A DNA stretch of 64,000 bases from Curtobacterium sp. MCLR17_036 (GCF_003234445.2 NZ_CP126269.1:2232001-2296000); one strand, 5' to 3'; positions 16,861 through 26,275 are shown, counted from the first letter of the stretch. Numbers and translations: made by a program. The notes: generated by a model not told the origin, from the sequence alone.

Positions 16861-19800
16861 CGTGTCTCGTTCTCCTTCGTCGCGACGAGTGCCGCTGCCT
16901 GGTCCCGCAGGACGTTCTTCTGCACCTTGCCGACCGCGTTGCGGGGCAGCTCGTCGATGTACTCGAGTCGCTCCGGCCAGTAGTACTTGCTCACACCCGC
17001 CTTGTCGAGCGTCTGCTGCATCGACGCGAAGTCGAGCCGGTCGGTCCCGGCAGCCGGCACGACGAACGCGCAGGCCCGCTCGCCCAGCCGCTGGTCGGGC
17101 ATCGCCACGATCGCGACGTCCGTCACGAGCGGGTGCTGGTAGAGCAGGTTCTCGATCTCGACCACGGGGATCTTCTCGCCACCGCGGTTGATGACGTCCT
17201 TCACGCGGCCGGTGATCGACAGGAAGCCCTTGGCGTCGACCTTCGCCAGGTCGCCCGTCCGGTACCAGCCGTCCTCGGTGAAGACGTCGTCGGTCAGGTC
17301 CTGGCGGTCGAGGTAGCCGTCGAACATCGTCGGCGAGAGCAGCTCGAAGTTGCCCTCGGTGTCGGCGGGGAGCTCGTGTCCCTCGTCGTCGACGATGCGG
17401 ATCCGGATGCCCGGCAGGGCGCGGCCGTCGTGCCCGTAGGCGTCCGTCGGGTCGTCGGACGGGCTGGACAGCGCCCCGAGGCAGGTCTCGCTCGTGCCGA
17501 ACGCACCGAGGATCGCGCTGCCGAGCACCGTGCTCGCCCGCTGGGCCAGTGCCCGCGGGACGGCCGCGCCGGTCGGCACGAACACGCGCAGGCTCTCGGG
17601 AGCCGGGGCGCCGGCCTCGACCAGGTCGACGAGGTCGGTCAGGAACGGGGTGGCGCACTGCACGAACGATGCCTTCGCGACGCCGAACGCCTGCTCGAGC
17701 GCGACGGTGCCGTCCCACACCGGCTGGATGACCTGCGGCGCACCGAGCCGGAACGCGAGCAGCATGCCGTACAGGAACCCGGTCTGGTGGGCGAGCGGCG
17801 ACGGGATGTAGATCCGGTCCTCGCTCGTCAGGCCGGACTGCGCGACGTGCATCGCGGTCGCCAGGCCGAGGGTGCGGTGCGGGTGCTGCACGCCCTTCGG
17901 CTCCCCCGTCGTGCCGCTCGTGAACAGGAGCTGGCAGACGTCGTCGGGGCCGGGCGCGTGCGAGGTGATCTGGTCGACGTCCACCTGGACCGCGTCGATC
18001 GCGGTGTCCCAGTAGCGCCAGTGCCAGTCGCTGGCGGCCACCCGGTCCAGGGCGTCCGCGGGCAGCGGGGGCTGGTTCGTCGGGGTGTCCGTCCGGCCGC
18101 GTGCCTCGGCACGGAGCACGATGACGTGCTCGACGGACAGGCGGCGCTGCTGCGCCTTCGCCTCGTCGATGACGTCGAGGAGTTCGAGCGCCGGGCGGCG
18201 CTTCCGGAACACGTTCGGCAGGAACACGACCCGGGCGCGCGACCGTGCGAGCGTCATGGTGGTCTCGCGCGGGCCGAAGACCGGCATGATCGGCGTCGCC
18301 ACCGCGCCGATCTGGATCGCACCGAGGGTGATCGACACGAACTCGCGCCAGTTCGGCAGCTGCATGGCGACCGACTCGCCCCGGCGGACGCCGAGCTCGA
18401 GCAGGAGCGCCGAGACCTTGTCGGCCTCGTCCTGCAGTTCCCGCCACGTCGTGTCCACGGGAGCCGCTCCGCCGACCTCGATGACGGCGAGGCCGTCGGG
18501 GTCGCTCGTCGCGAGTGCGCGGACCTTCTCGCTGAGCACCAACGGCTCGGCGTCGACGCCGGCGAGCTCGGGCAGTTCCGACCCTGCGTCGTCGGCCGGC
18601 TGCGTACCGGCGTCGGCGCGGTCGCCCGGGTCGGTGTGCTCGCCGAGGTCCCTGCCCTCACCGAGGTCGGTGCGCTCGCCGGCCGCGTCGGCGGCGTCGA
18701 TCCGGTCGTCGCGGGCGGCCCGCGCGGCGAGACCGTCGCCGACCTCCATGTCGAGTCCGACCGAGTTCATCGCCTCGAGGAACGTCGGGTACGAGATCCG
18801 GTAGGCCCGCGGGTAGGTGAGCGCCGAGGTCCCCTCGGCCTTCGAGGCGGCGACGGCGAGCGACATGAGCACCCGGTGGTCGTTGAACGAGGACATCGGC
18901 GCGCCCCGCAGGTCGCCGGGACGCACGCCGGTGACGCGGAGCTCGTCCGCGCCCTGCTCGGCGCGGCCGCCCAGACGGTTCAGCTGGAGCATCGCGGCGA
19001 CCCGGTCGGACTCCTTCAGGCGGATGTGCGCCACGTTCCAGAGCCGCGTCGTGCCCTCGGCGAAGGTGGCCATGGTCGAGAGCACCGGCAGCAGGTCCGG
19101 GATCGGCTGGCAGTCGATGTCGAGGGCGCGCAGCGGCGAGCCGTCGTGCTGGATCCGGACGAAGCCGGTCTCCTCGTCGATGCGCATCGGGACGCCCATC
19201 GCCGTCGCGAGGTCGAGGAACTCGCTCTCCGGGTGGTCCGTCTCGGCGGTGGTCGTGGCCGTCACACCGCGGAGCAGCAGGTCCGACTCGCGGATGCCCG
19301 CCGCGGCGATGCCGAACGCGGCCGAGCCGATGTCCGGCGGGATGACGTAGTCGTGCGGGGTCGCCTGCTGACCCGCCGGGATCCGGTACTCGAGCCAGTC
19401 GTCGGAGACCTCGACGGTCAGCCCGAACTGCCGCATCATGCGCACGGTGAGCTCGACGTAGGGCTGCTCGTTGAGCCGGCCCCCGGTGATGTGGATCCGG
19501 GTCTCCTGCTCGGCGAACGGTGCGACCAGGAGCAGGCCGGACACCCACTGGGACAGCGTGCCGGCGATCGAGACGTCACCGCCGCGGGGTCGGCGGGGCT
19601 GGACCGTGACGGGCGGGCAGTCGTTCGTCGCCTCGAGCTCGACGCCCATCTGCGTGAGCGAGGTGAGCAGCGCCTTGATCGGCCGGCGCTGGAAGTACTT
19701 CATGCCGGAGAGCGTCATCGGCTTGTCCGCGAGCGAGGCCAGGCCGGTCATGAAGTAGAGCGTCGTGCCCGAGGACCCCATGTTGAGGATGCCGTCGGCT

Positions 19801-20075
19801 CCGCGGGAGCCGTGGTCGACGACGTCGGTCGCCTCGTACCGGCCGCCGAGGCCGGTCACGTGGTACTCGTCACCACGGCGCTTGACGTCGACGCCGAGCG
19901 CCCGGAGCGTGCCGACGGTCCACTCGACCTGGCGGGTGGCGCTGATGCCGGAGACGATGCTCGTCCCCTTCGCCAGCGACGCGAGCACCAGGGCACGGTG
20001 CGCGTGGTACTTCGAGACCGGGATGTCCAGCGCTCCGACGAGCGGTGCGGACGTGCCGCGCACGACCAACTGCAT
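16857..20075 (-). CDS. EPSP synthase-like / acyl-CoA ligase fusion (PlmJK-type)
   Basis: A 1072-residue two-domain enzyme. Residues 1-430 are EPSP-synthase-like: Lys22 and Arg27 in VSKYHAHRAL, NMGSSGTTLYF, SQWVSGLLL, IPDLLPVL, HIRLKESDR and FNDHRVLM. Serine after Lys22 is Tyr here and the usual late Lys is Arg (YPRAYRI), so it may not make EPSP. An acidic Ala/Asp/Gly linker (430-515) joins an AMP-forming ligase with FTSGTTGEPKG (about 715), YRTGDLAKVD, GRVKDVINRGGEKIP and the A10 lysine in NAVGKVQKN (about 1052). The ATG at 20075 was chosen over 20099 because AGGAAGAGG precedes only the inner one. The same fusion (PlmJK) starts cyclohexanecarboxyl-CoA synthesis from shikimate in phoslactomycin producers. 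A separate housekeeping aroA is not in the window. Confidence 0.87.
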   Translation of the reverse strand: MQLVVRGTSAPLVGALDIPVSKYHAHRALVLASLAKGTSIVSGISATRQVEWTVGTLRALGVDVKRRGDEYHVTGLGGRYEATDVVDHGSRGADGILNMGSSGTTLYFMTGLASLADKPMTLSGMKYFQRRPIKALLTSLTQMGVELEATNDCPPVTVQPRRPRGGDVSIAGTLSQWVSGLLLVAPFAEQETRIHITGGRLNEQPYVELTVRMMRQFGLTVEVSDDWLEYRIPAGQQATPHDYVIPPDIGSAAFGIAAAGIRESDLLLRGVTATTTAETDHPESEFLDLATAMGVPMRIDEETGFVRIQHDGSPLRALDIDCQPIPDLLPVLSTMATFAEGTTRLWNVAHIRLKESDRVAAMLQLNRLGGRAEQGADELRVTGVRPGDLRGAPMSSFNDHRVLMSLAVAASKAEGTSALTYPRAYRISYPTFLEAMNSVGLDMEVGDGLAARAARDDRIDAADAAGERTDLGEGRDLGEHTDPGDRADAGTQPADDAGSELPELAGVDAEPLVLSEKVRALATSDPDGLAVIEVGGAAPVDTTWRELQDEADKVSALLLELGVRRGESVAMQLPNWREFVSITLGAIQIGAVATPIMPVFGPRETTMTLARSRARVVFLPNVFRKRRPALELLDVIDEAKAQQRRLSVEHVIVLRAEARGRTDTPTNQPPLPADALDRVAASDWHWRYWDTAIDAVQVDVDQITSHAPGPDDVCQLLFTSGTTGEPKGVQHPHRTLGLATAMHVAQSGLTSEDRIYIPSPLAHQTGFLYGMLLAFRLGAPQVIQPVWDGTVALEQAFGVAKASFVQCATPFLTDLVDLVEAGAPAPESLRVFVPTGAAVPRALAQRASTVLGSAILGAFGTSETCLGALSSPSDDPTDAYGHDGRALPGIRIRIVDDEGHELPADTEGNFELLSPTMFDGYLDRQDLTDDVFTEDGWYRTGDLAKVDAKGFLSITGRVKDVINRGGEKIPVVEIENLLYQHPLVTDVAIVAMPDQRLGERACAFVVPAAGTDRLDFASMQQTLDKAGVSKYYWPERLEYIDELPRNAVGKVQKNVLRDQAAALVATKENETR

Positions 20076-20202
20076 GCGTACCTCTTCCTTCTTCGACATA
20101 TCAACGGTACGCCCGCTGTGGAACTACCGTGGATCGGATCCGCACGACCGGGATCCGCCTTCGTTGTGCGTGTCCGACAACCTTCCGGGCAGGATGTACA
20201 GC

Positions 20203-21333
20203 ATGGACATCCGCTTCACCGAGTCCCGCCCGTCGACCATCGGCGTGGAGTGGGAGCTCCCCCTGGTCGACCGCGCGACCGGCGACCTCACGCCCCGCGC
20301 CCCCGCCGTGATCGCGGCCGTCCACGAGCGGCTCGGTGACCGCGAGCGCGTCACCGAGGAGCTGCTGACGAACACCGTCGAGGTCGTCTCGAGCGTGCAC
20401 TCGCGGGTGCGGGACGCGACGAGCGAGCTGTCCGGCATCATCGGCGAGGTCATCGACGCCGCCGAGCCGCTCGACGCGCAGGTGATGTGCGCCGGCACCC
20501 ATCCGTTCGCCGTGTGGGACCAGCAGGAGATCACCCCGGACAGCGAGCACTACACGACGCTCATCGACCGCACGCGCTGGTGGGGGCGGCAGATGCTCAT
20601 CTGGGGCGTCCACGTGCACGTCGGCATCGACGACCGCGACAAGGCGCTGCCCATCCTCGGGGCGATGCTCGCCTACGTGCCGCACCTGCAGGCGTTCACC
20701 GCGTCGAGCCCGTTCTGGGCCGGCACCGACACCGGGTACGCGTCGAACCGGGCGCTCATGTTCCAGCAGCTCCCGACCGGCGGCCTGCCCCCGCAGCTCG
20801 GCGCCTGGGCGAACTTCGAGGAGGTCGTCGACGACCTCACCCGCACCGGCGTCATCGACGGCGTGAAGGACCTGCGGTGGGACGTCCGGCCGTCACCGGG
20901 CTGGGGCACGCTCGAGAACCGCGTGTCCGACGGCATCTCCACCCTGCACGAGGTCGGCGCGGTGACGGCGCTCGTGCAGTGCCTCGTCACGTCGATGTCG
21001 GACCGGCTCGACGCCGGCGAGACCCTGCCGACCATGCAGCCCTGGTTCATCCGCGAGAACAAGTGGCGTGCCGCCCGGTACGGCATGGAGGCCGAGATCA
21101 TCACGAACACCGCCGGCGACGAGCGGCTCGTCACCGACGAGGTGCACGACCTCGTGCAGCTGCTCGACCCGGTGGCCGAGCGACTCGGCTGCCAGGAGGA
21201 GCTCCACCACCTCGACACGATGATCGAGCGCGGCGCGTCGTACCAGCGGCAGCTCGCGGTCGCGCAGGAGCACGGCGGCGACCTGCGCGAGGTCGTCCGC
21301 CACCTCGTGACGGAGTTCCGCGAGTCGCTCTAG
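20203..21333 (+). CDS. YbdK-type carboxylate-amine ligase (glutamate-cysteine ligase 2 family)
   Basis: A 376-residue member of the GCS2/YbdK family, ATP-dependent ligases with weak glutamate-cysteine ligase activity in E. coli. The family start TIGVEWELPLVD, the HVHVGIDDRDKAL metal/ATP region, a SSPFW(A)G stretch and RWDVRPSPGWGTLENRV are visible. The ATG at 20203 has AGGA at a good distance; an ATG three codons earlier would sit too close to it. The gene is divergent from the cyclohexanecarboxyl-CoA operon with only about 100 bases between. Its natural substrate is unknown. Confidence 0.87.
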   Translation: MDIRFTESRPSTIGVEWELPLVDRATGDLTPRAPAVIAAVHERLGDRERVTEELLTNTVEVVSSVHSRVRDATSELSGIIGEVIDAAEPLDAQVMCAGTHPFAVWDQQEITPDSEHYTTLIDRTRWWGRQMLIWGVHVHVGIDDRDKALPILGAMLAYVPHLQAFTASSPFWAGTDTGYASNRALMFQQLPTGGLPPQLGAWANFEEVVDDLTRTGVIDGVKDLRWDVRPSPGWGTLENRVSDGISTLHEVGAVTALVQCLVTSMSDRLDAGETLPTMQPWFIRENKWRAARYGMEAEIITNTAGDERLVTDEVHDLVQLLDPVAERLGCQEELHHLDTMIERGASYQRQLAVAQEHGGDLREVVRHLVTEFRESL

Positions 21334-21339
21334 CCCGCG

Positions 21340-21600
21340 CGCGGTGCTGTCCCGCGCGTGGTGAGGTGTTCCGCGCGTGGTGGGCTGTTCCGCGCGCGGT
21401 GCTGTTCCGCGCGTGGTGGGCTGTTCCGCGCGTGGTGAGGTCTTCCGCGCGGTGCTGTTCCGCGCATGGTGAGCTGTTCCGCGCGTGGTGAGGTGTTCCG
21501 CGCGTAGGAGGCCGTTCCTTCCGCCCTCCTACGCACGAATCCGCTTCCTACTGCGCGCGCGATGGGATGGAACGCGCGCCGTGGATGCGCGCCGTGAACG
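21340..21600 (+). repeat. TTCCGCGCG tandem units plus hairpin core
   Basis: About ten imperfect units of the form GTTCCGCGCGTGGTGAG, 14-19 bases apart, are followed near 21500-21580 by a core (CGCGCGTAGGAGGCCGTTCC onward). The same architecture occurs at 48400-48860 and, inverted, at 10371-10505. The region separates the convergent genes for the YbdK ligase and ffh, and no gene is seen in it. Confidence 0.8.
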
Positions 21601-21621
21601 CGCGCTGTGGACGCGCGCACA

Positions 21622-21669
21622 GACGGACGGGAGGCCCGGTGCCAGCTGGCACCGGGCCTCCCGTCCGTC
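21622..21669. terminator. 48-bp perfect palindrome between convergent genes
   Basis: A perfect inverted repeat with 24-base arms, centred on CCAG/CTGG and beginning GACGGACGGGAGGCCCGG. It lies 12 bases past the ffh stop and downstream of the YbdK gene, so it is well placed to end transcription from both sides. No T-run follows on either strand. Confidence 0.75.
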
Positions 21670-21681
21670 AGGTGGTCGCGA

Positions 21682-23235
21682 CTAGCGACCCAGGAACTTC
21701 TGCAGGCTGGCGAGCTCTTCCTCGGTCGGCGCCTTGCCGCCCTTGGCGGCTCCGCCGAGCCCGAGGCCCGATCCCTGCGGGGCCTGCTGCGGCGCGGCCG
21801 CGGCACCGGCAGCGAGCGCCGCACGCTTCGCCGGGTTGCCCACCTTGGACTTCTTCTTGCCGCCCTGCTGCTGCTTCTTGCCGCCGTGCATGCCAGGGAT
21901 CGGGCCCATTCCCGGCATCTGCGGCACGCCACCGCGGGCGACGGTCTTCATCATCTTCGCGGCCTGCTCGAACCGGTTCACGAGGGCGTTGACCTCGGTC
22001 ACGGTGGACCCGGCACCCTTGGCGATGCGCAGTCGACGCGAGCCGTTCAGCAGCTTCGGGAGCTCGCGCTCCTGGGGGGTCATCGACTGGATGATGGCCT
22101 CGGTGCGGACGATCTCGCGCTCGTCGAAGTTGTCGAGCGCCTCGCGCATGCCCTTGGCGCCCGGGAGCATGCCGAGCATGCCCTTGATCGAGCCGGCCTT
22201 GCGCAGCTGCTGCATCTGGCCGAGGAAGTCGTTCAGCGTGAACGAGTCGGACGCGATCTTCTCGGCGACCTTGCGGGCCTCGTCCTCGTCGAAGGCCGAC
22301 TGGGCCTGCTCGATGAGCGACATGATGTCGCCGAGGTCGAGGATGCGGCTCGCCATGCGGTCCGGGTGGAACGGCTCGAAGTCGTCGAGCCCCTCGCCGG
22401 TCGACGCGAACATGATCGGGCGACCGGTGACACTGGCGACGGAGAGCGCGGCGCCACCGCGGGCGTCGCCGTCGAGCTTCGACAGGACGACACCGGTGAA
22501 GTCGACGCCCTCCTGGAAGGCGCGCGCGGTGACGACGGCGTCCTGACCGATCATCGCGTCGATGACGAACAGGACCTCGTCCGGGTCGACGGCCTTGCGG
22601 ATGTTCGCGGCCTGCTTCATGAGCTCGGCGTCGACGCCGAGACGCCCGGCGGTGTCCACGATGACCGTGTCGTACTGCTGGTCGACGGCGGCCTTGATCG
22701 CGTTCTTGGCGACCTTGACCGGGTCGCCGACGCCGTTGCCGGGCTCCGGCGCGAAGACGTGGACGCCCGCCTGCTCACCGACGACCTGCAGCTGCTGCAC
22801 GGCGTTCGGACGCTGGAGGTCCGCCGCGACGAGCATCGGCGTGTGGCCGTCCTTCTTGAGCCACTTGCCGAGCTTGCCGGCGAGGGTGGTCTTACCGGCA
22901 CCCTGCAGACCCGCGAGCATGATGACCGTCGGCGGCTTCTTCGCGAACTCGAGCCGTCGCTGCTGACCGCCGAGGATGCCGACGAGTTCCTCGTTGACGA
23001 TCTGGACGACCTGCTGCGCCGGGTTGAGCGCGCGGTTGACCTCGTCGGAGAGGGCACGCTCGCGCACCGCTGCGGTGAACGCCTTGACGACCTCGAGCGC
23101 GACGTCGGCGTCGAGGAGCGCCCGCCGGATCTCGCGGACGGTGCCGTCGACGTCGGACGGAGTCAGCCGACCCTTGCTCCGCAGGTTGCGGAAGGTCTCG
23201 GTCAGCCGATCGGAGAGTGAACCGAATTGCGCCAT
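21682..23235 (-). CDS. ffh: Signal recognition particle protein Ffh
   Basis: A 517-residue SRP54 GTPase that binds signal sequences on ribosomes and delivers them to FtsY. The N and G domains show GLQGAGKTTLAGKLG (G1), DTAGRLGVD (G3) and SKLDGDARGGAALS (G4/G5 region). The M domain carries Met-rich helices (FLGQMQQLRKAGSIKGMLGMLPG, GMGPIPGMHGGKKQQQGG) and an Ala/Lys-rich tail. The start MAQFGSLSDRL is the family standard. Confidence 0.97.
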   Translation of the reverse strand: MAQFGSLSDRLTETFRNLRSKGRLTPSDVDGTVREIRRALLDADVALEVVKAFTAAVRERALSDEVNRALNPAQQVVQIVNEELVGILGGQQRRLEFAKKPPTVIMLAGLQGAGKTTLAGKLGKWLKKDGHTPMLVAADLQRPNAVQQLQVVGEQAGVHVFAPEPGNGVGDPVKVAKNAIKAAVDQQYDTVIVDTAGRLGVDAELMKQAANIRKAVDPDEVLFVIDAMIGQDAVVTARAFQEGVDFTGVVLSKLDGDARGGAALSVASVTGRPIMFASTGEGLDDFEPFHPDRMASRILDLGDIMSLIEQAQSAFDEDEARKVAEKIASDSFTLNDFLGQMQQLRKAGSIKGMLGMLPGAKGMREALDNFDEREIVRTEAIIQSMTPQERELPKLLNGSRRLRIAKGAGSTVTEVNALVNRFEQAAKMMKTVARGGVPQMPGMGPIPGMHGGKKQQQGGKKKSKVGNPAKRAALAAGAAAAPQQAPQGSGLGLGGAAKGGKAPTEEELASLQKFLGR

Positions 23236-23299
23236 GATCCGTCGATTCTACCGGGTCGGCCTCGCGCTCGGGTGCCGCGGCCCTCGGTATCGTCTCGAC

Positions 23300-24094
23300 A
23301 TGCGTGCCGTACCAGCAGGACTCGACCCCGCCGTCGTCGCCGAGATCGACGAGCGACTCGCTCGGCTGCAGACCGACCTCGGGGTCACGATCCCGTGGGC
23401 GGTCGAGAGCGGCTCGCGCGCCTGGGGGTTCCCGTCGCCGGACAGCGACTACGACTGCCGCTTCCTGTACGTGCGCAGACCCGACGACTACCTGTCGCTG
23501 TGGCCCCGCCGCGACGTCATCGAGACGCCGCTCGACGAGGTGTTCGACGTGAACGGCTGGGACCTGGCGAAGACGGTCCGGCTCGCCGTGAACGGGAACG
23601 CCACGGTCGGTGAGTGGCTCCGCTCCCCGATCGTCTACACGGGCGACGAGGCGTTCCGCGACCGGTTGCTCGCGTTCGTCGCGAGCGTCGCGGACCGGGG
23701 TCGCATCGGCCGTCACCACCTGCACGTCGCGGACCGACAGGCGGAGCGGGGAGTCACCCTGAAGCGGTTCTTCTACATCCTGCGGACAGCGGCCTCGCTG
23801 CGGTGGCTCCGTGACCACCCCGAGAGCGCGACCCCGCCGATGGACCTGCCGACGCTCCTCGCCGAGTCGTCCGTGCCCGAGGCGGTCCGGGAGGCCGCCG
23901 CGGAGCTCATCGTCGTGAAGGCCCGGACGCGGGAGCTGGGGCACGGCGAGCCGCCCGCGGTCCTGGCCCGGTTCGTGGCCGACGAGCTCGAGCGGGCGCG
24001 CTCCTTCGACGATCTGCCGCCGGAGAACAGGTCTGCCGAGGCCCGCGAGCGGGCGGACGCGTACTTCCTCGGCGAGGTGGAGCGGTTGCGCTGA
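23300..24094 (+). CDS. Predicted nucleotidyltransferase (YcgL/COG3541-like)
   Basis: A 264-residue protein with a minimal nucleotidyltransferase signature: [23 protein letters not shown] (about residues 35-57), where GS and the DxD metal site are recognisable. The rest ([41 protein letters not shown]) matches a family of predicted nucleotidyltransferases of unknown target. Some relatives act beside toxin or tRNA-repair systems, but no partner is seen here. The ATG at 23300 starts the recognisable homology. It is divergent from ffh. Confidence 0.82.
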   Translation: MRAVPAGLDPAVVAEIDERLARLQTDLGVTIPWAVESGSRAWGFPSPDSDYDCRFLYVRRPDDYLSLWPRRDVIETPLDEVFDVNGWDLAKTVRLAVNGNATVGEWLRSPIVYTGDEAFRDRLLAFVASVADRGRIGRHHLHVADRQAERGVTLKRFFYILRTAASLRWLRDHPESATPPMDLPTLLAESSVPEAVREAAAELIVVKARTRELGHGEPPAVLARFVADELERARSFDDLPPENRSAEARERADAYFLGEVERLR

Positions 24095-24097
24095 GGC

Positions 24098-24335
24098 CGT
24101 CGGGGCGAACCAGGAGCGGAACCGCGCGTCAGGAGCAGGATCACGCGTCGGGAGCGGAACCGCGCGTCGGAAGCGGAACCGCGCGGAACGCCCGACTCCG
24201 CGCGGTTCGACGCCCCGAGCGCGGTTCGACGCCTCACGCGCGGTTCAACGCCCCACGTGCGATTCGACCCCCGACGCGCGGAACGACCCACCACGCGAGC
24301 AACAGCCCCACGCCGGTTCTTGTACTCCGTCCAAC
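24098..24335. repeat. Opposed short repeats (GGAACCGCGCG / CGCGCGGTTC)
   Basis: Units containing GGAGCGGAACCGCGCGTC run in one direction up to about 24185. After that the inverse motif CGCGCGGTTCGACGCC recurs until about 24335. The two halves could fold on each other. The region lies between the nucleotidyltransferase gene and lipB, and no gene is seen in it. Confidence 0.7.
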
Positions 24336-24355
24336 AACCGGCGTACGCTCCCCCC

Positions 24356-25048
24356 ATGCCGCCACTCGAGCTCGTGCGACCCCCGGGCCTGCTCGACCAC
24401 GCCGAGGGTCTTGCACTGCAGCGGGCCCTCCGCGCCGACGTCGTCGCCGGCCGCTCCCCCGGAGCGCTCGTCCTCTGCGAGCACCCGTCCGTGTACACCG
24501 CCGGTCGGCGCACCGAGCCCTCCGACCTGCCGACGGACGGCTCCCCCGTCGTCGAGGTCGACCGCGGCGGCCGGATCACCTGGCACGGGCCCGGGCAGCT
24601 CGTCGTCTACCCGATCGTCCGGCTGGCCGAGCCGATCGACGTCGTCGCCTGGGTGCGCGACCTCGAGCAGGTCGTCCTCGACGCGGCGGCGTCGGTCGGC
24701 GTCGACGCCCGCCGCATCGACGGCCGCAGCGGCGCGTGGACGACCGACGTCCCGCCCGCCAAGGTCGGTGCCGTCGGCCTGCACGTCGCCGAGGGGGTCT
24801 CGAGCCACGGCATCGCGATCAACTGCGACAACGCCCTCGACGCCTACGCCGCGATCGTGCCGTGCGGGATCGCGGACGCCGGCGTCACGACGCTCAGTGC
24901 GGCGGCCGGTCGGCACGTCGGCCCCGACGACCTCGTGCCGCTCGTCGCGCGACGCGTGCAGGACGCCGTCGACGGCATGTACGCCGGCCACCGGATCAGC
25001 AGCACCGCCGCGACAGCCGCCCCCGCACGTCAGGAGACCCTCGTATGA
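24356..25048 (+). CDS. lipB: Octanoyl-ACP:protein transferase LipB
   Basis: A 230-residue lipoate-protein ligase B that moves octanoate from ACP to lipoyl domains, the first step of lipoate synthesis. Family motifs [17 protein letters not shown], the catalytic Lys in [11 protein letters not shown] and Cys in AIVPCGI are visible. ATG at 24356 begins the conserved region; no strong ribosome site precedes it. It overlaps lipA by four bases (ATGA), forming a lipBA operon. Confidence 0.96.
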   Translation: MPPLELVRPPGLLDHAEGLALQRALRADVVAGRSPGALVLCEHPSVYTAGRRTEPSDLPTDGSPVVEVDRGGRITWHGPGQLVVYPIVRLAEPIDVVAWVRDLEQVVLDAAASVGVDARRIDGRSGAWTTDVPPAKVGAVGLHVAEGVSSHGIAINCDNALDAYAAIVPCGIADAGVTTLSAAAGRHVGPDDLVPLVARRVQDAVDGMYAGHRISSTAATAAPARQETLV

Positions 25049-26028
25049 CCCTCGCCCCCGACGGCCGCCGCATGCTCCGGGTCGAGGCCCGCAACGCCGA
25101 GACCCCGATCGAGACGAAGCCCGCGTGGATCAAGACCCGCGCGACCCAGGGCCCGGAGTTCCGCGAGCTGTCCGCCCTGGTGGAGACCAAGCAGCTGCAC
25201 ACCGTCTGCCAGGAGGCCGGCTGTCCCAACGTCTTCGAGTGCTGGGAGGACCGCGAGGCCACGTTCCTCATCGGCGGCTCGCAGTGCACCCGCCGGTGCG
25301 ACTTCTGCCAGATCGACACCGGCCGGCCCGAGCCGCTCGACCGCGACGAGCCACGCCGCGTCGCAGACTCCGTGGCCGAGATGGGCCTGAAGTACGCCAC
25401 GGTCACCGGGGTCGCCCGCGACGACCTGCCCGACGGCGGCGCGTGGCTCTACGCCGAGACGATCCGTGCGATCCACGAGCACTCCCCCGGCACCGGTGTC
25501 GAGATCCTCGTGCCGGACTTCAACGGGCGGCCGGACCAGCTCGGCCAGGTGTTCGACGCCCGCCCCGAGGTCTTCGCCCACAACGTCGAGACGGTGCCGC
25601 GGATCTTCAAGCGCATCCGGCCCGCGTTCACGTTCGAGCGGTCGCTCGACGTCATCAGCCAGGGCCGCGACGCCGGGCTGGTCACGAAGTCGAACCTCAT
25701 CCTCGGCATGGGCGAGGAGCGTGTCGAGATCGAGGACGCCCTGCAGCGCCTGTTCGACGCCGGCACCGACATCATCACCTTGACGCAGTACCTCCGCCCG
25801 TCGCCGCGGCACCTGCCGGTGGCGCGCTGGGTCACGCCCGACGAGTTCGTCGCGTTGCGCGAGGTGGCCGAGGCGATGGGCTTCGCCGGGGTGCTCGCCG
25901 GACCGCTGGTGCGGTCGTCCTACCGCGCCGGCCGCCTCTGGGCCCGGGCCACGGTCGCGCGCGGCGGTTCGGTGCCGGAGCACCTGTCGCACCTGCTCGA
26001 CGCCGCTCCGGGCCGCCAGGCGGTCTGA
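25045..26028 (+). CDS. lipA: Lipoyl synthase LipA
   Basis: A 327-residue radical-SAM enzyme that inserts two sulfurs into octanoyl groups. The auxiliary cluster ligands are [12 protein letters not shown], and the radical-SAM cluster is CTRRCDFC. The late stretch [18 protein letters not shown] is also typical. AGGAG lies eight bases before the ATG, within the end of lipB. It is followed by a perfect palindrome at 26044-26085. Confidence 0.97.
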   Translation: MTLAPDGRRMLRVEARNAETPIETKPAWIKTRATQGPEFRELSALVETKQLHTVCQEAGCPNVFECWEDREATFLIGGSQCTRRCDFCQIDTGRPEPLDRDEPRRVADSVAEMGLKYATVTGVARDDLPDGGAWLYAETIRAIHEHSPGTGVEILVPDFNGRPDQLGQVFDARPEVFAHNVETVPRIFKRIRPAFTFERSLDVISQGRDAGLVTKSNLILGMGEERVEIEDALQRLFDAGTDIITLTQYLRPSPRHLPVARWVTPDEFVALREVAEAMGFAGVLAGPLVRSSYRAGRLWARATVARGGSVPEHLSHLLDAAPGRQAV

Positions 26029-26043
26029 GACCCGGAGACGGAC

Positions 26044-26085
26044 GGACGGGAGGCACGGTGCCAGCTGGCACCGTGCCTCCCGTCC
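26044..26085. terminator. 42-bp perfect palindrome after lipA
   Basis: Arms of 21 bases beginning GGACGGGAGGCACGGTG meet at CCAG/CTGG. It separates the convergent genes lipA and the small membrane protein gene, so it probably ends both transcripts. It belongs to the dispersed palindrome family. Confidence 0.75.
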
Positions 26086-26116
26086 CGGATCTGCGCCCGT
26101 GCAGGGCGCGGCCTGC

Positions 26117-26275
26117 TCAGGCGCGTCCGCGGATGCTCCGCAGGAGCCAACCGATGATCGAGAGCAGGATCAGGGCGATCCCGATGAACAGCAGGAACTT
26201 CAGGGCGCTGACGAAGATGCCGCTGAAGAGCAGGACCAGGCCGACGATGATCGCGATGATCAGGAGAGCGGGCAT
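26117..26275 (-). CDS. Small hydrophobic membrane protein (52 aa)
   Basis: A 52-residue protein that is almost wholly two membrane helices (about 3-20 and 24-43), ending LLRSIRGRA. AAGGAG lies seven bases before the ATG, a better ribosome site than most genes here, which supports it as real. I do not recognise a function. It lies 58 bases downstream of ftsY, on the same strand. Confidence 0.8.
   Translation of the reverse strand: MPALLIIAIIVGLVLLFSGIFVSALKFLLFIGIALILLSIIGWLLRSIRGRA

Noticed and set aside
17133..20339. Very long plus-strand ORF (1068 codons) antisense to the EPSPS-ligase fusion
   Set aside because: Its composition is that of a shadow frame (Arg/Gly/Val rich, no domains), while the minus strand carries clear enzyme motifs.
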